Assembly (NCBI RefSeq): GCF_008365295.1
Contig: NZ_CP043505.1
Coordinates: 3,720,001-3,784,000, forward strand
Reading direction: 5' to 3'
DNA: 64,000 nt
DNA from: Agromyces intestinalis
GTDB lineage: Bacteria > Actinomycetota > Actinomycetes > Actinomycetales > Microbacteriaceae
The position numbers and the translations under genes were made by a program. Under the pieces are notes generated by a model, which was not told the DNA's origin, did no database searches, and saw nothing but the letters and a program-made list of their open reading frames with translations. Positions 49,712-58,328 of this stretch are shown in pieces (position 1 is the stretch's first letter; each line of letters starts with the position of its first letter).

Positions 49712-50569
49712 CTATCCGGTGCGCGCGGCCACGCGCCGGAGCGAGATCCGCAGCGGAATGCGGCGCACCGGGTCGGGGATGAGTACACGGGCGATCGCGA
49801 TCGCCCGGAACCATCCGTCGGCGACCCGGGCGATCCGTCGCGTCCATCGGAAGCCGTAGGCGTCGCGGATCGCCGGCGGAAGCAGGGCCGCCGTGAGGAT
49901 CCGAACGGGAGCCTGCGTCAGGCGGAGCGGCGCCGGCAGCCGGGCGTGCACGAGTAGATCGCGGGCGAGCCGGCGGGCGTCGTCGCCGACCTCGAGTCCG
50001 GCCACCCGCTCCTCCCACCAGCCGTCGAACTCGGCTCGCGTCGCGGGCCAGCCGGCACCACCGGCCTGAAGCCGTGCGGCGAGCGGTGCGTATCCGCGCA
50101 CGATCGCGTCCGCGACCGGTTCGGGCATAGGCCCGGAGACCCGCTCGTGCACGCGCAGCGCCACCGCGGCGAGCGTCGAGGCGACCCAGCGCTGCGCATC
50201 GGCGTCGAAGGCGCTGTACCCGGGCTCCGAGGCATCCGGCCGCCCGCGGACAGGGGCATGTCGGGCGTTGACCTCGCGCACGACGGCGGCGACCGCACGG
50301 TCGTCGCCGAAGCCGATCGCATAGGCGTACTCGAGCGTCGCCCGAAGCCGACGCATCGGCGACTCGCGGAACCCGCTGTGGCGGGCGACCCCGCGCGCGA
50401 CGCGCGGGTCGGCGAGCTGCAGCAGGATCGCTGCCGCCCCGCCGACCAGCAGCGTGGCGTCGCCGGCGTGCCGACGGAAGACCGCCCGGTCGGCGTCCGA
50501 CGGCAGCGCCGAACCCGCGGGGGCATCCCCGGGATCGCCCGCGCGGGCCTCATCGGTGCGGACTGGCAC
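49712..50569 (-). CDS. DUF2236 (MpaB/Lcp-like oxygenase) family protein
   Basis: DUF2236 proteins include haem-containing latex-clearing oxygenases and the fungal MpaB enzyme; most bacterial members are uncharacterised. I start this one at GTG 50569 (285 residues) because CAGACT lies exactly six bases upstream. The protein has LLVGGAAAILLQLADPRVARGVARHS near the N-terminus and RTLEYAYAIGFGDD-like sequence typical of the family, with conserved His residues (HAP, HERV). It contains no signal peptide. Confidence 0.85.
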   Translation of the reverse strand: MPVRTDEARAGDPGDAPAGSALPSDADRAVFRRHAGDATLLVGGAAAILLQLADPRVARGVARHSGFRESPMRRLRATLEYAYAIGFGDDRAVAAVVREVNARHAPVRGRPDASEPGYSAFDADAQRWVASTLAAVALRVHERVSGPMPEPVADAIVRGYAPLAARLQAGGAGWPATRAEFDGWWEERVAGLEVGDDARRLARDLLVHARLPAPLRLTQAPVRILTAALLPPAIRDAYGFRWTRRIARVADGWFRAIAIARVLIPDPVRRIPLRISLRRVAARTG

Positions 50570-50575
50570 GGATCC

Positions 50576-50581
50576 AGTCTG
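50576..50581 (-). promoter_or_regulatory. -10-like box for a leaderless DUF2236 transcript
   Basis: On the minus strand CAGACT is followed by six bases and GTG. It differs from TAGACT at the first base only. Confidence 0.45.
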
Positions 50582-50624
50582 ACGGGTCGACCGCCGAGGT
50601 GTCAGCACCCGCGACCGCGCTCGG

Positions 50625-51779
50625 TCAGTACCAGTTCACCGCCTCGGAGTGGGCCCAGGCGCCGCACGGCGATCCGTACCGCGCCGAGATGTACGCGAGC
50701 CCCCAGTTGATCTGCGTGTTGGCGTTGGTGCGCCAGTCGTCGCCGGCCGAGGCCATCTTCGCGCCGGGCAGCGACTGCGGAATGCCGTACGCGCCGCTCG
50801 ATGCGTTGTACGCGTCGGCGCGCCAACTCGACTCCCGCGTCCACAGCAGCTCGAGGCAGCGGAACTCGCCGTCGCCCCAGCCGTACGCGCCGACCGCGCC
50901 GCGGGCGTACGCCTTCGCGGCACCGGGATCGACCACGACGCCGGGCGGTGGGGGAGCGGTCGACAGGCCCGCGTCCGCCGCGGCCGCGGCGGCTTCACGG
51001 GCCGCAGCCTCGGCACGGGCCTGCTCGCCGATGCGGTACCGCCGTTCGAGGTCGGCGGTGCGGTCGCGCAGGCTTGCGAGCTGCGCGTACAGCGTCTCGA
51101 CGGTCGCGCGCTGCGCGACGACGCGGGCTTCGGCGGCCTCGTGGGCGGCCTGCGCCGCATCGGCCCGGTCGGCGGCCTCGCGTGCCAGCCTGTCGCGTTC
51201 GGATGCCGCGACATCCGCCTGCGCCGTGAGCGCCGCCGCCGAGGCGCGGTCGGCTGCGGCGCGGGCTGCGGCGGCCGCGTTCAGGTCGGCCAGCCGCGTC
51301 GTGCGGCTGAGGTCCGACAGCAGGCGGTCGGTCCGTGCGGCGGGGCGGTCGGCGCCGGTGCGCATGAGCAGGCGCAGCGTCGGGTCGACGCCGCCGTCGC
51401 GCGAGAGCAGTGCCGCGACGCGGGCGAACCGTCCGGCCGATGCGTCGGCCGCCTGCTCGGCGGCATCGGCCCGGGCGTGCAGCGTGTCGGCACGGGCGAC
51501 CGCCGCGAGGTGCGCCTCGTCGGCCGCCCGGCTCTCGGCGGCCGCGACCACGGCCGCATCGCCCAGGCGGCCCGCCTCGACCTCGAGATCGCCGATGAGC
51601 GCCTCGATGCGGTTCGCCTCGGCTTCGCGCGACGTGACGTCGGCCTTCGCCGCCTCGACCTCGTCCCATGACGGGTACTCGTCGGCGACGGCGGCCGACG
51701 GCGAGCCCAGCGCGATCACGAGCGCGGCGACCGTCACGGCCACCGCCGCGGTCGTCCGTTGCGACCGTGTCGCCCTCAT
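50625..51779 (-). CDS. Secreted coiled-coil protein with lytic-transglycosylase-like C-terminus
   Basis: The 384-residue precursor has a signal peptide (about 1-32, AVA-DE cleavage), a long Ala-rich coiled coil (about 36-285), a Pro hinge (STAPPPPGVVVDPG) and a C-terminal domain (300-384) with CLELLWTRESSWRADAYNASS, QSLPGAKM and GLAYISARYG, which match the small SLT/APF-like transglycosylase fold; the Glu in TRESSW is the likely catalytic acid. It probably acts on peptidoglycan outside the membrane. The protein ends in VNWY, typical of this fold. It diverges from the nagZ-like gene. Confidence 0.87.
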   Translation of the reverse strand: MRATRSQRTTAAVAVTVAALVIALGSPSAAVADEYPSWDEVEAAKADVTSREAEANRIEALIGDLEVEAGRLGDAAVVAAAESRAADEAHLAAVARADTLHARADAAEQAADASAGRFARVAALLSRDGGVDPTLRLLMRTGADRPAARTDRLLSDLSRTTRLADLNAAAAARAAADRASAAALTAQADVAASERDRLAREAADRADAAQAAHEAAEARVVAQRATVETLYAQLASLRDRTADLERRYRIGEQARAEAAAREAAAAAADAGLSTAPPPPGVVVDPGAAKAYARGAVGAYGWGDGEFRCLELLWTRESSWRADAYNASSGAYGIPQSLPGAKMASAGDDWRTNANTQINWGLAYISARYGSPCGAWAHSEAVNWY

Positions 51780-51889
51780 CGCGCCTCCTCGCCGGCCGTA
51801 CCCGGTCGTGCCGGTCGGTCGTGTCCGGTCCGGTCGGGCGCGGCGAGTCTACCCACGGCCCGCGCGGACGCCGGGAGGGACACGCAGCG

Positions 51890-51895
51890 TACACT
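51890..51895 (+). promoter_or_regulatory. -10-like box (TACACT) for the NagZ-like gene
   Basis: TACACT lies eight bases before GTG 51904, close to the leaderless spacing. A GGAGGGA at 51874 is too far to serve this start as a ribosome site. Confidence 0.4.
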
Positions 51896-51903
51896 CGGTG
51901 CAC

Positions 51904-53082
51904 GTGCCACGAAACCGCGCCCGCGTCGTCGCCGCGATCATCGCGGCGGTGGCCACCGGCCTCGTCACCGGCTGCGCGTCGGCCGGCGAACCGACTCCGA
52001 CCTCGACGCCGACGCCGAGCACCCCATCGGCGCAGCCGAGCCCCACCACGAGCGTCGACCCGCTGACCGCGTGGGTCGACGCGAGGCTCGACGCGATGAC
52101 GCTCGAGCAGAAGGCGGCGAGCCTCATCATGGGTCACGTTCCGGGCGTCGACCCGGCCCCCATGCGCGCGTTCGTCGAGCAGGGCGCCGCTGGGCTCCTG
52201 CTCATGGGCGACAACATGCCCGCCACGCCCGACGAGCTCGCCGCCCTCACCGCCGCGGTGCAGGTCGATCCCGAGGCCCGCACGCTCATCGGCATCGACG
52301 AGGAGGGCGGCATCGTCACCCGACTGCCGTGGGATGACCTGCCCGGCGCCGAGGAGCTGCGTGCCCTGCCGCCCCAGGCGACGCAGGACGCATTCGCGCA
52401 GCGCGCGGCGCTGCTCGAGGCATCCGGCGTCGACGTGAACTTCGGCATCGTGGCCGACGTGACCGACGATCCCGACTCGTTCATCTTCGAGCGCGTGCTC
52501 GGCACCGACCCGCGGTCGGCGGCCGACCGGGTCGCGGCGGCGGTGACGGGCGAGCACGGCACCGTCGCGAGCACGCTCAAGCACTTCCCGGGACACGGCG
52601 CCGCACCCGGCGACTCCCACTCGAGCGTGCCGACGGCGCCGCTGTCGCTCGACGAGTGGCGGGCGGGCGCGGCGATCCCGTTCGCGACGGGCATCGATGC
52701 GGGCGCGGAGCTCGTCATGACCGGTCATCTCGTGTATCCGGCCGTCGCCCCCGAGCCGGCGTCGCTCTCGCCGCGGTGGCATGAGATCCTGCGCGACGAG
52801 CTCGGGTTCGAGGGTGTCGTCGTCACCGACGACCTGCTCATGCTGCAGCACAACGGGCTGCCCGAGTACGCCGATCCGAACGAGAACGCAGTGCGCGCGG
52901 TCGCCTCGGGCGCCGACCTGCTGCTCTACGCTCTGCCCGCGGACCCGTCGGAGTTCGGCATCTCGGTGCCCGGCCTCGCGAGCGCGATCGCCGAGGCGGT
53001 GCGGTCGGGCCGGGTTCCCGAGACACGGCTCGACGAGGCCGCTGCGCACGTGCTGGCACTGCGGCGATCGGCGCTCGACTGA
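51904..53082 (+). CDS. nagZ: Glycoside hydrolase family 3 lipoprotein (beta-N-acetylhexosaminidase, NagZ-like)
   Basis: This enzyme probably removes N-acetylglucosamine from peptidoglycan fragments outside the cell. I start it at GTG 51904 (392 residues). A signal peptide ends at lipobox VTGC with Cys 24, then a Thr/Pro/Ser-rich spacer. Family 3 signatures are present: KHFPGHGAAPGDSH (with the general-acid His) and VVTDDLLM (nucleophile Asp). Substrate preference is inferred. It diverges from the coiled-coil lytic protein. Confidence 0.9.
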   Translation: MPRNRARVVAAIIAAVATGLVTGCASAGEPTPTSTPTPSTPSAQPSPTTSVDPLTAWVDARLDAMTLEQKAASLIMGHVPGVDPAPMRAFVEQGAAGLLLMGDNMPATPDELAALTAAVQVDPEARTLIGIDEEGGIVTRLPWDDLPGAEELRALPPQATQDAFAQRAALLEASGVDVNFGIVADVTDDPDSFIFERVLGTDPRSAADRVAAAVTGEHGTVASTLKHFPGHGAAPGDSHSSVPTAPLSLDEWRAGAAIPFATGIDAGAELVMTGHLVYPAVAPEPASLSPRWHEILRDELGFEGVVVTDDLLMLQHNGLPEYADPNENAVRAVASGADLLLYALPADPSEFGISVPGLASAIAEAVRSGRVPETRLDEAAAHVLALRRSALD

Positions 53083-53096
53083 CGCGTTCCGAACCG

Positions 53097-53115
53097 ATTC
53101 CGCGGAGGGCGGAAT
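53097..53115 (+). terminator. Short hairpin after the NagZ-like gene
   Basis: ATTCCGC (53097-53103) and GCGGAAT (53109-53115) form a 7-bp stem with a five-base loop 14 bases after the stop. There is no T-tract, so terminator activity is uncertain. Confidence 0.4.
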
Positions 53116-53226
53116 ACATCGGGGGGCTCCATGCGTTCGAATGAATGACGCTCGGCGAAGTCGCGATGTGCGCGGCCCATCCGAGCGTCGCCCGTGACCG
53201 AACGCACGACTTGGAGACACCCAGAC

Positions 53227-53790
53227 ATGACGACCACCGCCACGACCATCGAGATCCCCGGCTACCGCGCCGGCACCTGGGTCATCGACCCGACCCACAG
53301 CGAGGTCGGCTTCAGCATCCGCCACCTCATGATCAGCAAGGTCAAGGGCAAGTTCGAGCGCTTCGAGGCCACCTTCGTCACCGCCGAGGACCCGCTTCAG
53401 TCGAGTGTCACCGCGTCGGCCGAGGTCGCCTCGATCAACACCAACGAGCCCAACCGCGACGGCCACCTGCGCACGGGCGACTTCTTCTCGGCCGATGAGT
53501 TCCCGACCATCGACTTCGTCTCGACCGGCGTGCGCGTCGTCGACGGCGAGTTCAAGGTCGACGGCGACCTCACCATCAAGGGCGTCACCAAGCCCGTGAC
53601 GTTCGACTTCGACTTCGGCGGCTTCGGCGGCGACCCGTACGGCAACTACAAGGCCGGCGCCAGTGCGAAGACCGTCGTGAACCGCGAGGACTTCGGCCTC
53701 ACCTGGAACGCGGCTCTCGAGACCGGTGGCATGCTGCTGGGCGACCAGGTCACGATCACGCTCGAGCTGCAGGCTGCGCTGCAGCAGTAG
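53227..53790 (+). CDS. YceI-family protein
   Basis: YceI proteins are lipocalin-like beta-barrels that bind isoprenoid or lipid ligands. The 187-residue protein has the family sequence WVIDPTHSEVGFSIRHLMISKVKGKF (split over residues 18-43), TGDFFSADEFPTIDF and GVTKPVTFDFDF. No signal peptide is visible, so it appears cytoplasmic. CTTGGAGA precedes the ATG. It stands alone between the NagZ-like gene and a long terminator. Confidence 0.93.
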   Translation: MTTTATTIEIPGYRAGTWVIDPTHSEVGFSIRHLMISKVKGKFERFEATFVTAEDPLQSSVTASAEVASINTNEPNRDGHLRTGDFFSADEFPTIDFVSTGVRVVDGEFKVDGDLTIKGVTKPVTFDFDFGGFGGDPYGNYKAGASAKTVVNREDFGLTWNAALETGGMLLGDQVTITLELQAALQQ

Positions 53791-53804
53791 CGCATCGCGC
53801 GTCG

Positions 53805-53839
53805 CGAAGGGTCGGATGCCACGGGCATCCGACCCTTCG
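53805..53839. terminator. 16-bp-stem terminator between yceI and the winged-helix gene
   Basis: Arms 53805-53820 and 53824-53839 are perfectly complementary with a three-base loop. The inner arms are CGGATGCC / GGCATCCG, the word over-represented in the window. It ends transcripts from both convergent genes. Confidence 0.88.
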
Positions 53840-53905
53840 TCGTCGCGGCGTGAGGACGCCCTCCGTATCGGAGCACGCGCTGGGTCCGCCCGCCGGGGCG
53901 TGGTA

Positions 53906-55039
53906 TCAGTCGCCCGCGACCGTCAGCTCGCCGAGCCCCGTATCCCAGAACTCCGCCCAGCGCTCGAACGCGGGCCGGAATGCCTGAAGCTCGACGCCCG
54001 GCCGGAAGAAGCGCACCTCGACGCCGGTCTCGCCGCGCCGCTCGCGCGACCGGCGCCATGTGCCGACGACCTCGCCGTCGGCCACCAGGATCGGCAGGAA
54101 GAGGCCGTTCTTGCCGGGCACGACCCGTGCGGCATCGTCGGCCGAGCAGAACGCGGTGCGATCGCCGTAGCCGAGGAAGTACTCGTCGAACGGCGCGAGC
54201 ACGTGCCGGCCGACCGCGCGACGTTGCGCGGGGATCGCGTCGGCCGCCACGTAGCGCTCGTCGTCGTACGGTGTCACCGTGTCGCCCGCGGCCGCGAGCC
54301 CGGCGCGGGCCTGGGTGAGGGTGAGGCCGCCCCACCACGCGAAGTCGCGCACCGAGACCGGGCCGTGCCCCCGCGCGTAGCCGGCGAACATGATCGCGAG
54401 GATCTCGTCGGGATCGTCGGGTTCGCCGGGCCGGCGCGGCGACCACTCGTCGAGCAGCACGAACCGCTGTCTGGCCCTCGTGTCGATCGGTCCTCCGCAC
54501 AGCACCCCCTCGTTCGCGAGCCGCCAGATGAGGTGATAGCCCCGCTGGCCCTCGGTGCCGATGCCCGCCGCCGACCACGCCGCCTGGAGTTCGTCGCGAC
54601 TCGCCGAGCGGCCGCCCTGCAGCTCGCGGATCGCGACGTCACGGGCCGCGGCGGCCACGGCCTCGTCGATGCCCTCGTCGCGCATGGTCTTCGCCGAGCG
54701 CTGCAGCAGGCGCGCCGAGGTCACGCGCAGGATGGGACGCAGCATGGCAGGGTCGACGAAGTGCAGGGTTCCCCGCATCGGCCAGGATCGCAGCAGCGAC
54801 CCCTCGTCGACCGCGGCATCGATCGTGGCCTCGGTCGAGCCGGGGACGCGCGCGCCGAGCACCCATTTAGCCGCAGCGAGATCCTGCGCCTGCAGACAGA
54901 CGAGTCGGTCCACCGCCTCGGCGGGCGTGGCGAACCCGCCCTCGCCCACGCCACCGCTGCCTGAGCCGAGCCCGTGAGCGGCGAGTCGGGCGGCGCGCAG
55001 CTGTGCACCCGCGGCAATGCTCGTGGCATCCGTCGTCAT
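53906..55039 (-). CDS. Winged-helix DNA-binding-domain protein (AlkX/YcaQ-like)
   Basis: The 377-residue protein belongs to the 'winged helix DNA-binding domain-containing protein' family, some members of which are DNA glycosylases or bind DNA. Typical pieces are LVCLQAQDLAAAKWVLGAR (about 54-72), RGTLHFV and WSPRRPGEP. I start it at ATG 55039 because CAGACT lies six bases upstream. Role unknown; DNA repair is possible by family. Confidence 0.87.
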   Translation of the reverse strand: MTTDATSIAAGAQLRAARLAAHGLGSGSGGVGEGGFATPAEAVDRLVCLQAQDLAAAKWVLGARVPGSTEATIDAAVDEGSLLRSWPMRGTLHFVDPAMLRPILRVTSARLLQRSAKTMRDEGIDEAVAAAARDVAIRELQGGRSASRDELQAAWSAAGIGTEGQRGYHLIWRLANEGVLCGGPIDTRARQRFVLLDEWSPRRPGEPDDPDEILAIMFAGYARGHGPVSVRDFAWWGGLTLTQARAGLAAAGDTVTPYDDERYVAADAIPAQRRAVGRHVLAPFDEYFLGYGDRTAFCSADDAARVVPGKNGLFLPILVADGEVVGTWRRSRERRGETGVEVRFFRPGVELQAFRPAFERWAEFWDTGLGELTVAGD

Positions 55040-55045
55040 GCTGCG

Positions 55046-55051
55046 AGTCTG
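55046..55051 (-). promoter_or_regulatory. -10-like box for a leaderless winged-helix transcript
   Basis: On the minus strand CAGACT is followed by six bases and ATG 55039, as for the DUF2236 gene. Confidence 0.45.
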
Positions 55052-55106
55052 CCCGAGGCCGCCGACATGCACGGCGCATCCGGAATCCGACCTCGCTTCG
55101 CCGGGA

Positions 55107-55112
55107 TAGAAT
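55107..55112 (+). promoter_or_regulatory. Putative -10 box (TAGAAT) for the ABC-F gene
   Basis: TAGAAT lies 55 bases before the GTG start and gives a leader of about 48 bases that ends in GGAGG. Confidence 0.5.
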
Positions 55113-55167
55113 GGGAGGCTGTGCCGTTCGGCACGCCCACTCCACCCGCCGCATCGGAGGAACCGCC

Positions 55168-56766
55168 GTGCTCGCCGTCCACGACCTCGAGATCCGCGTC
55201 GGCGCGCGCCTGCTCATGGAGCACGTGTCCTTCCGGGTCTCCGCGGGCGACAAGATCGGCCTCGTCGGGCGCAACGGCGCCGGCAAGACCACGCTCACCA
55301 AGACCCTCGCCGGCGAGACCCTGCCGACGGCCGGCCGTATCGACCGCTCGGGTGAGATCGGCTACCTGCCGCAGGACCCTCGCAGCGGCGACCCCGAGAT
55401 GCTCGCCCGCACCCGGATCCTCGATGCGCGCGGCCTGGGCTCGCTCGTGATCGGCATGCGTGAGGCATCCGAACTGATGGGCAGCGACGACCCGGCCGTC
55501 GCAGCCAAAGCGATGAAGAAGTACGGCAACCTCACTGACCGCTTCACCGCGCTCGGCGGGTACGCCGCCGAGGCAGAGGCCGCCTCGATCGCCTCGAACC
55601 TGAACCTGCCCGAGCGCATCCTCGACCAGCCGCTGAAGACCCTCTCGGGCGGTCAGCGACGCCGCATCGAGCTCGCCCGCATCCTGTTCAGCGATGCCGA
55701 CACGATGATCCTCGACGAGCCGACGAACCACCTCGACGCCGACTCGGTGGTGTGGCTGCGCGAGTTCCTGAAGAACTCCAAGTGCGGCGTCATCGTCATC
55801 TCGCACGACGTCGAACTGGTCGGCGAGGTCGTGAACCGGGTGTTCTACCTCGACGCCAACCGGTCGGTGATCGACCAGTACAACATGGGCTGGAAGCACT
55901 ACCTGCGCCAGCGCGCCGCCGACGAGGAGCGCCGTCGCAAAGAGCGCGCCAACGCCGAGAAGAAGGCGTCGGCGCTGCAGCAGCAGGCCGCCCGATTCGG
56001 GGCGAAGGCCTCGAAGGCCGCCGCCGCCCACCAGATGGTCGCGCGCGCCGAGAAACTGCTCTCGGGCCTCGAGGAGGTGCGCGCCGTCGACCGGGTCGCG
56101 AAGCTGCGGTTCCCGACGCCCGCCCCGTGCGGCCGCACCCCGCTGTCCGCGAGCGACCTCTCGAAGTCGTACGGCTCGCTCGAGATCTTCACCGCCGTCG
56201 ACCTCGCGATCGACCGCGGCTCGAAGGTCGTCGTCATCGGCCTGAACGGCGCGGGCAAGACGACGCTGCTGCGCATCCTGGCCGGCGTCGACGCGCCCGA
56301 CACCGGCCTCGTCGAGCCCGGCCACGGCCTGCGCATCGGGTACTTCGCGCAGGAGCACGAGACGCTCGACGTGAAGCGCACGGTGCTGCAGAACATGGTG
56401 TCCGCCTCGCCGAACCTCACCGAGACCGAGGCGCGCAAGGTGCTCGGCTCGTTCCTGTTCACGGGCGACGATGTGCACAAGCCCGCGGGCGTGCTCTCGG
56501 GCGGTGAGAAGACCCGGCTCGCGCTCGCGATGATCGTCGTCTCAGGGGCCAATGTGCTGCTGCTCGACGAGCCCACGAACAACCTCGACCCCGCCAGCCG
56601 CGACGAGATCCTCGATGCGCTCTCGCACTTCGAGGGCGCGGTCGTGCTCGTCTCGCACGACCCGGGTGCGGTCGAGGCACTGAACCCCGAGCGGGTACTG
56701 ATCCTGCCCGACGGCGTGGAGGACCACTGGTCGGCCGAGTACCAGGAGCTCATCGAGCTGGCCTGA
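55168..56766 (+). CDS. ABC-F family ATPase (Ettz/Uup-like, ribosome-associated)
   Basis: ABC-F proteins have two ATPase domains and no membrane part; they act on ribosomes as translation factors or antibiotic-resistance proteins. I start it at GTG 55168 (532 residues), eight bases after GGAGG. Domain 1 has GRNGAGKTT (about 34-42), LSGGQRRR and DEPTNHLD; domain 2 has GLNGAGKTT, LSGGEKTR and DEPTNNLD. The linker between them is Lys/Arg/Ala-rich, as expected for the P-site tRNA-interaction motif. Which ABC-F subfamily is not certain. Confidence 0.92.
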   Translation: MLAVHDLEIRVGARLLMEHVSFRVSAGDKIGLVGRNGAGKTTLTKTLAGETLPTAGRIDRSGEIGYLPQDPRSGDPEMLARTRILDARGLGSLVIGMREASELMGSDDPAVAAKAMKKYGNLTDRFTALGGYAAEAEAASIASNLNLPERILDQPLKTLSGGQRRRIELARILFSDADTMILDEPTNHLDADSVVWLREFLKNSKCGVIVISHDVELVGEVVNRVFYLDANRSVIDQYNMGWKHYLRQRAADEERRRKERANAEKKASALQQQAARFGAKASKAAAAHQMVARAEKLLSGLEEVRAVDRVAKLRFPTPAPCGRTPLSASDLSKSYGSLEIFTAVDLAIDRGSKVVVIGLNGAGKTTLLRILAGVDAPDTGLVEPGHGLRIGYFAQEHETLDVKRTVLQNMVSASPNLTETEARKVLGSFLFTGDDVHKPAGVLSGGEKTRLALAMIVVSGANVLLLDEPTNNLDPASRDEILDALSHFEGAVVLVSHDPGAVEALNPERVLILPDGVEDHWSAEYQELIELA

Positions 56767-56788
56767 CACGGCGTGGCCGCCGCTGCGG

Positions 56789-57634
56789 CTAACGCCGGTC
56801 GAGGATCTCGTCCTCGATGTCGGCGTCGCTGCGCGTGCGCGGTTCACGCGCGGGCTTGGTCGCGCGCTCGGTGCGCTCAGTGCGCTCGACGGAGACGGAT
56901 GCCTCGGCGAGGCCCTTGCGCTCCTGATTCGCCGCCCAGGCGAGGCCGATGAAGCCGAGCAGCGCGAACACGAACCACTGCAACGCGTACGACAGGTGCG
57001 GACCTTCGTCGCGCACCGGTCGCAGCGCGGCCACGGGCGCGTGATCACGAGCGGATGTCTCGTGCACGAGCAGTCCGTACGCTCCGGTGTAGCTCGGCTC
57101 GCCGACCCGCTCGCTCAGCTCGGCGAGATCGATCGTGGCGACCTCGTCGCCGACCGTCGTGCGGCCCGCGATGCGCGGCTCGCCGGCCTTCAGCCGCGCG
57201 ACCTGCTCGACGTGCCCGGTGGGCGCCGGCGCGTACTCGGCGGGGCCGCCCTCGTCTGCCTGCGGAACCCAGCCGCGGTCGACGAAGAAGATCGTGCCGT
57301 CGTCGAGTCGGAACGGCGTGACGACCTCGTATCCCGAGCTGCCCTGGTAGGGACGGTTGCGCACGACCACTTCGTCGCCCGGCAGGTACTCGCCCGACAG
57401 CTCGACCTTCTGCCAGCGCTGGTCGACGTCGAACGCGGCGAGGTCGGGCAGCGCGTCGGTGATCGGCATCGACGCGCCGTCGTAGTTGGCGTCGATGCGC
57501 GCGACCTCGGCGAGCGCCTCGGCGCGACGATTGAGCTGCCAGGTGCCGAGCGCACAGCAGACGATCGCGAAGACGATCACGAGGGCGAGGTAGCCGGCCC
57601 AGCGCCCTGACCGGAGGAAGGCCCATTCGCTCAT
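56789..57634 (-). CDS. SURF1-family cytochrome oxidase assembly protein
   Basis: SURF1 assists haem A insertion into cytochrome aa3 oxidase. I start it at ATG 57634, overlapping the stop of the small Cys protein, giving 281 residues. A helix near the N-terminus (about 12-30, with GTWQLNRR) and one near the C-terminus (about 215-235, YALQWFVFALLGFIGLAW) flank an extracytoplasmic domain, the SURF1 topology. A charged cytoplasmic tail follows. It fits functionally with ctaA and ctaB elsewhere in the window. Confidence 0.93.
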   Translation of the reverse strand: MSEWAFLRSGRWAGYLALVIVFAIVCCALGTWQLNRRAEALAEVARIDANYDGASMPITDALPDLAAFDVDQRWQKVELSGEYLPGDEVVVRNRPYQGSSGYEVVTPFRLDDGTIFFVDRGWVPQADEGGPAEYAPAPTGHVEQVARLKAGEPRIAGRTTVGDEVATIDLAELSERVGEPSYTGAYGLLVHETSARDHAPVAALRPVRDEGPHLSYALQWFVFALLGFIGLAWAANQERKGLAEASVSVERTERTERATKPAREPRTRSDADIEDEILDRR

Positions 57635-57861
57635 GTGCCGGCCTCTGCGGAATCGAACGCCGACGCCTCGACGGGGAACGACCGCGCCTCGAGGAACCCC
57701 CGCAGGTAGTCGACGTGCTCGTCGCACGCGAGCCAGGTCTTGAACCGGTCGCCGGTGTGGATGCGCGGGTTGCGCCAGTCGATGCGCCAGGTCGCGGCCG
57801 CGGAGCATCCGGCCCTCGAACACGTCCCGGCCGCCGGAACCGATCCCGGCAGCCCGATCAC
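57631..57861 (-). CDS. Small conserved Cys/His protein (76 aa)
   Basis: The frame from GTG 57861 gives 76 residues. The GTG overlaps the DUF3099 stop (GTGA) and its TGA overlaps the SURF1 ATG, so it is translationally coupled on both sides. Residues include C-x4-C (CSRAGC), then AATWRIDWRNPRIHTGDRF and C-x2-H (ACDEH), a plausible zinc site. I recall similar actinobacterial proteins, some misnamed acetone carboxylase. Function unknown; context suggests oxidase assembly. Confidence 0.8.
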   Translation of the reverse strand: MIGLPGSVPAAGTCSRAGCSAAATWRIDWRNPRIHTGDRFKTWLACDEHVDYLRGFLEARSFPVEASAFDSAEAGT

Positions 57862-58196
57862 AGCGCTGCTCCCGGCTCGGCGGGAGCAGCCGGATCGGCG
57901 TCGGCCGCGGCATCCGCCTCGTGCGCCGGAGCCGGGCGCCCGTCGGTCAGCGCGAGCGTGGGCGCGGCGACCTCGCCGCCGCGCTGGGAGCCGACGTTCG
58001 CGAGCACGACCGCGATGTACGGCAGGAAGATCGCTCCGGCGGCGAACACCGCAAGCCACCAGCCCTGCACGAAGAGCATGAGCACGATGCACACGACCCG
58101 GATCGACATCGCGATCGTGTACTTCACCATCCGCGCGCGGCGCTCCTCCTCGGGGGAGGGCGGCAGCGAGGTGATCGTGTGCTGCTGCGACTTCAT
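57858..58196 (-). CDS. DUF3099 membrane protein
   Basis: The 112-residue protein begins MKSQQHTITSLPPSPEEERRARM and has two membrane helices (about 25-45 and 47-67), then an Ala/Pro-rich tail. This is the DUF3099 signature; function unknown. I start it at ATG 58196. It begins the DUF3099 / small Cys protein / SURF1 operon and diverges from fabG. Confidence 0.88.
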   Translation of the reverse strand: MKSQQHTITSLPPSPEEERRARMVKYTIAMSIRVVCIVLMLFVQGWWLAVFAAGAIFLPYIAVVLANVGSQRGGEVAAPTLALTDGRPAPAHEADAAADADPAAPAEPGAAL

Positions 58197-58234
58197 GTGC
58201 TCGCCGCGCGTCGGCGCGGCACTCCTTCCGCTCA

Positions 58235-58240
58235 AGCCTA
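58235..58240 (-). promoter_or_regulatory. Putative -10 box (TAGGCT) of the DUF3099-SURF1 operon
   Basis: On the minus strand TAGGCT lies 38 bases before ATG 58196 and would give a leader of about 30 bases containing AAGGAG. Confidence 0.4.
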
Positions 58241-58289
58241 CGTCCATCGGGGCGCGTCATCGCCCGCCCAGAGCCACCCGACCACCCCC

Positions 58290-58295
58290 TACACT
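58290..58295 (+). promoter_or_regulatory. Putative -10 box (TACACT) for the fabG-like gene
   Basis: TACACT lies 33 bases before the ATG at 58329. The leader contains GGAG nine bases before the start. Confidence 0.5.
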
Positions 58296-58328
58296 GGGAG
58301 GCCGAGCCGAGAGAGTGGAGCCTGCCAG

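Noticed and set aside
58197..58247. Longer DUF3099 start at ATG 58247
   Set aside because: The added 17 residues contain the likely -10 box TAGGCT and are not part of the DUF3099 signature.
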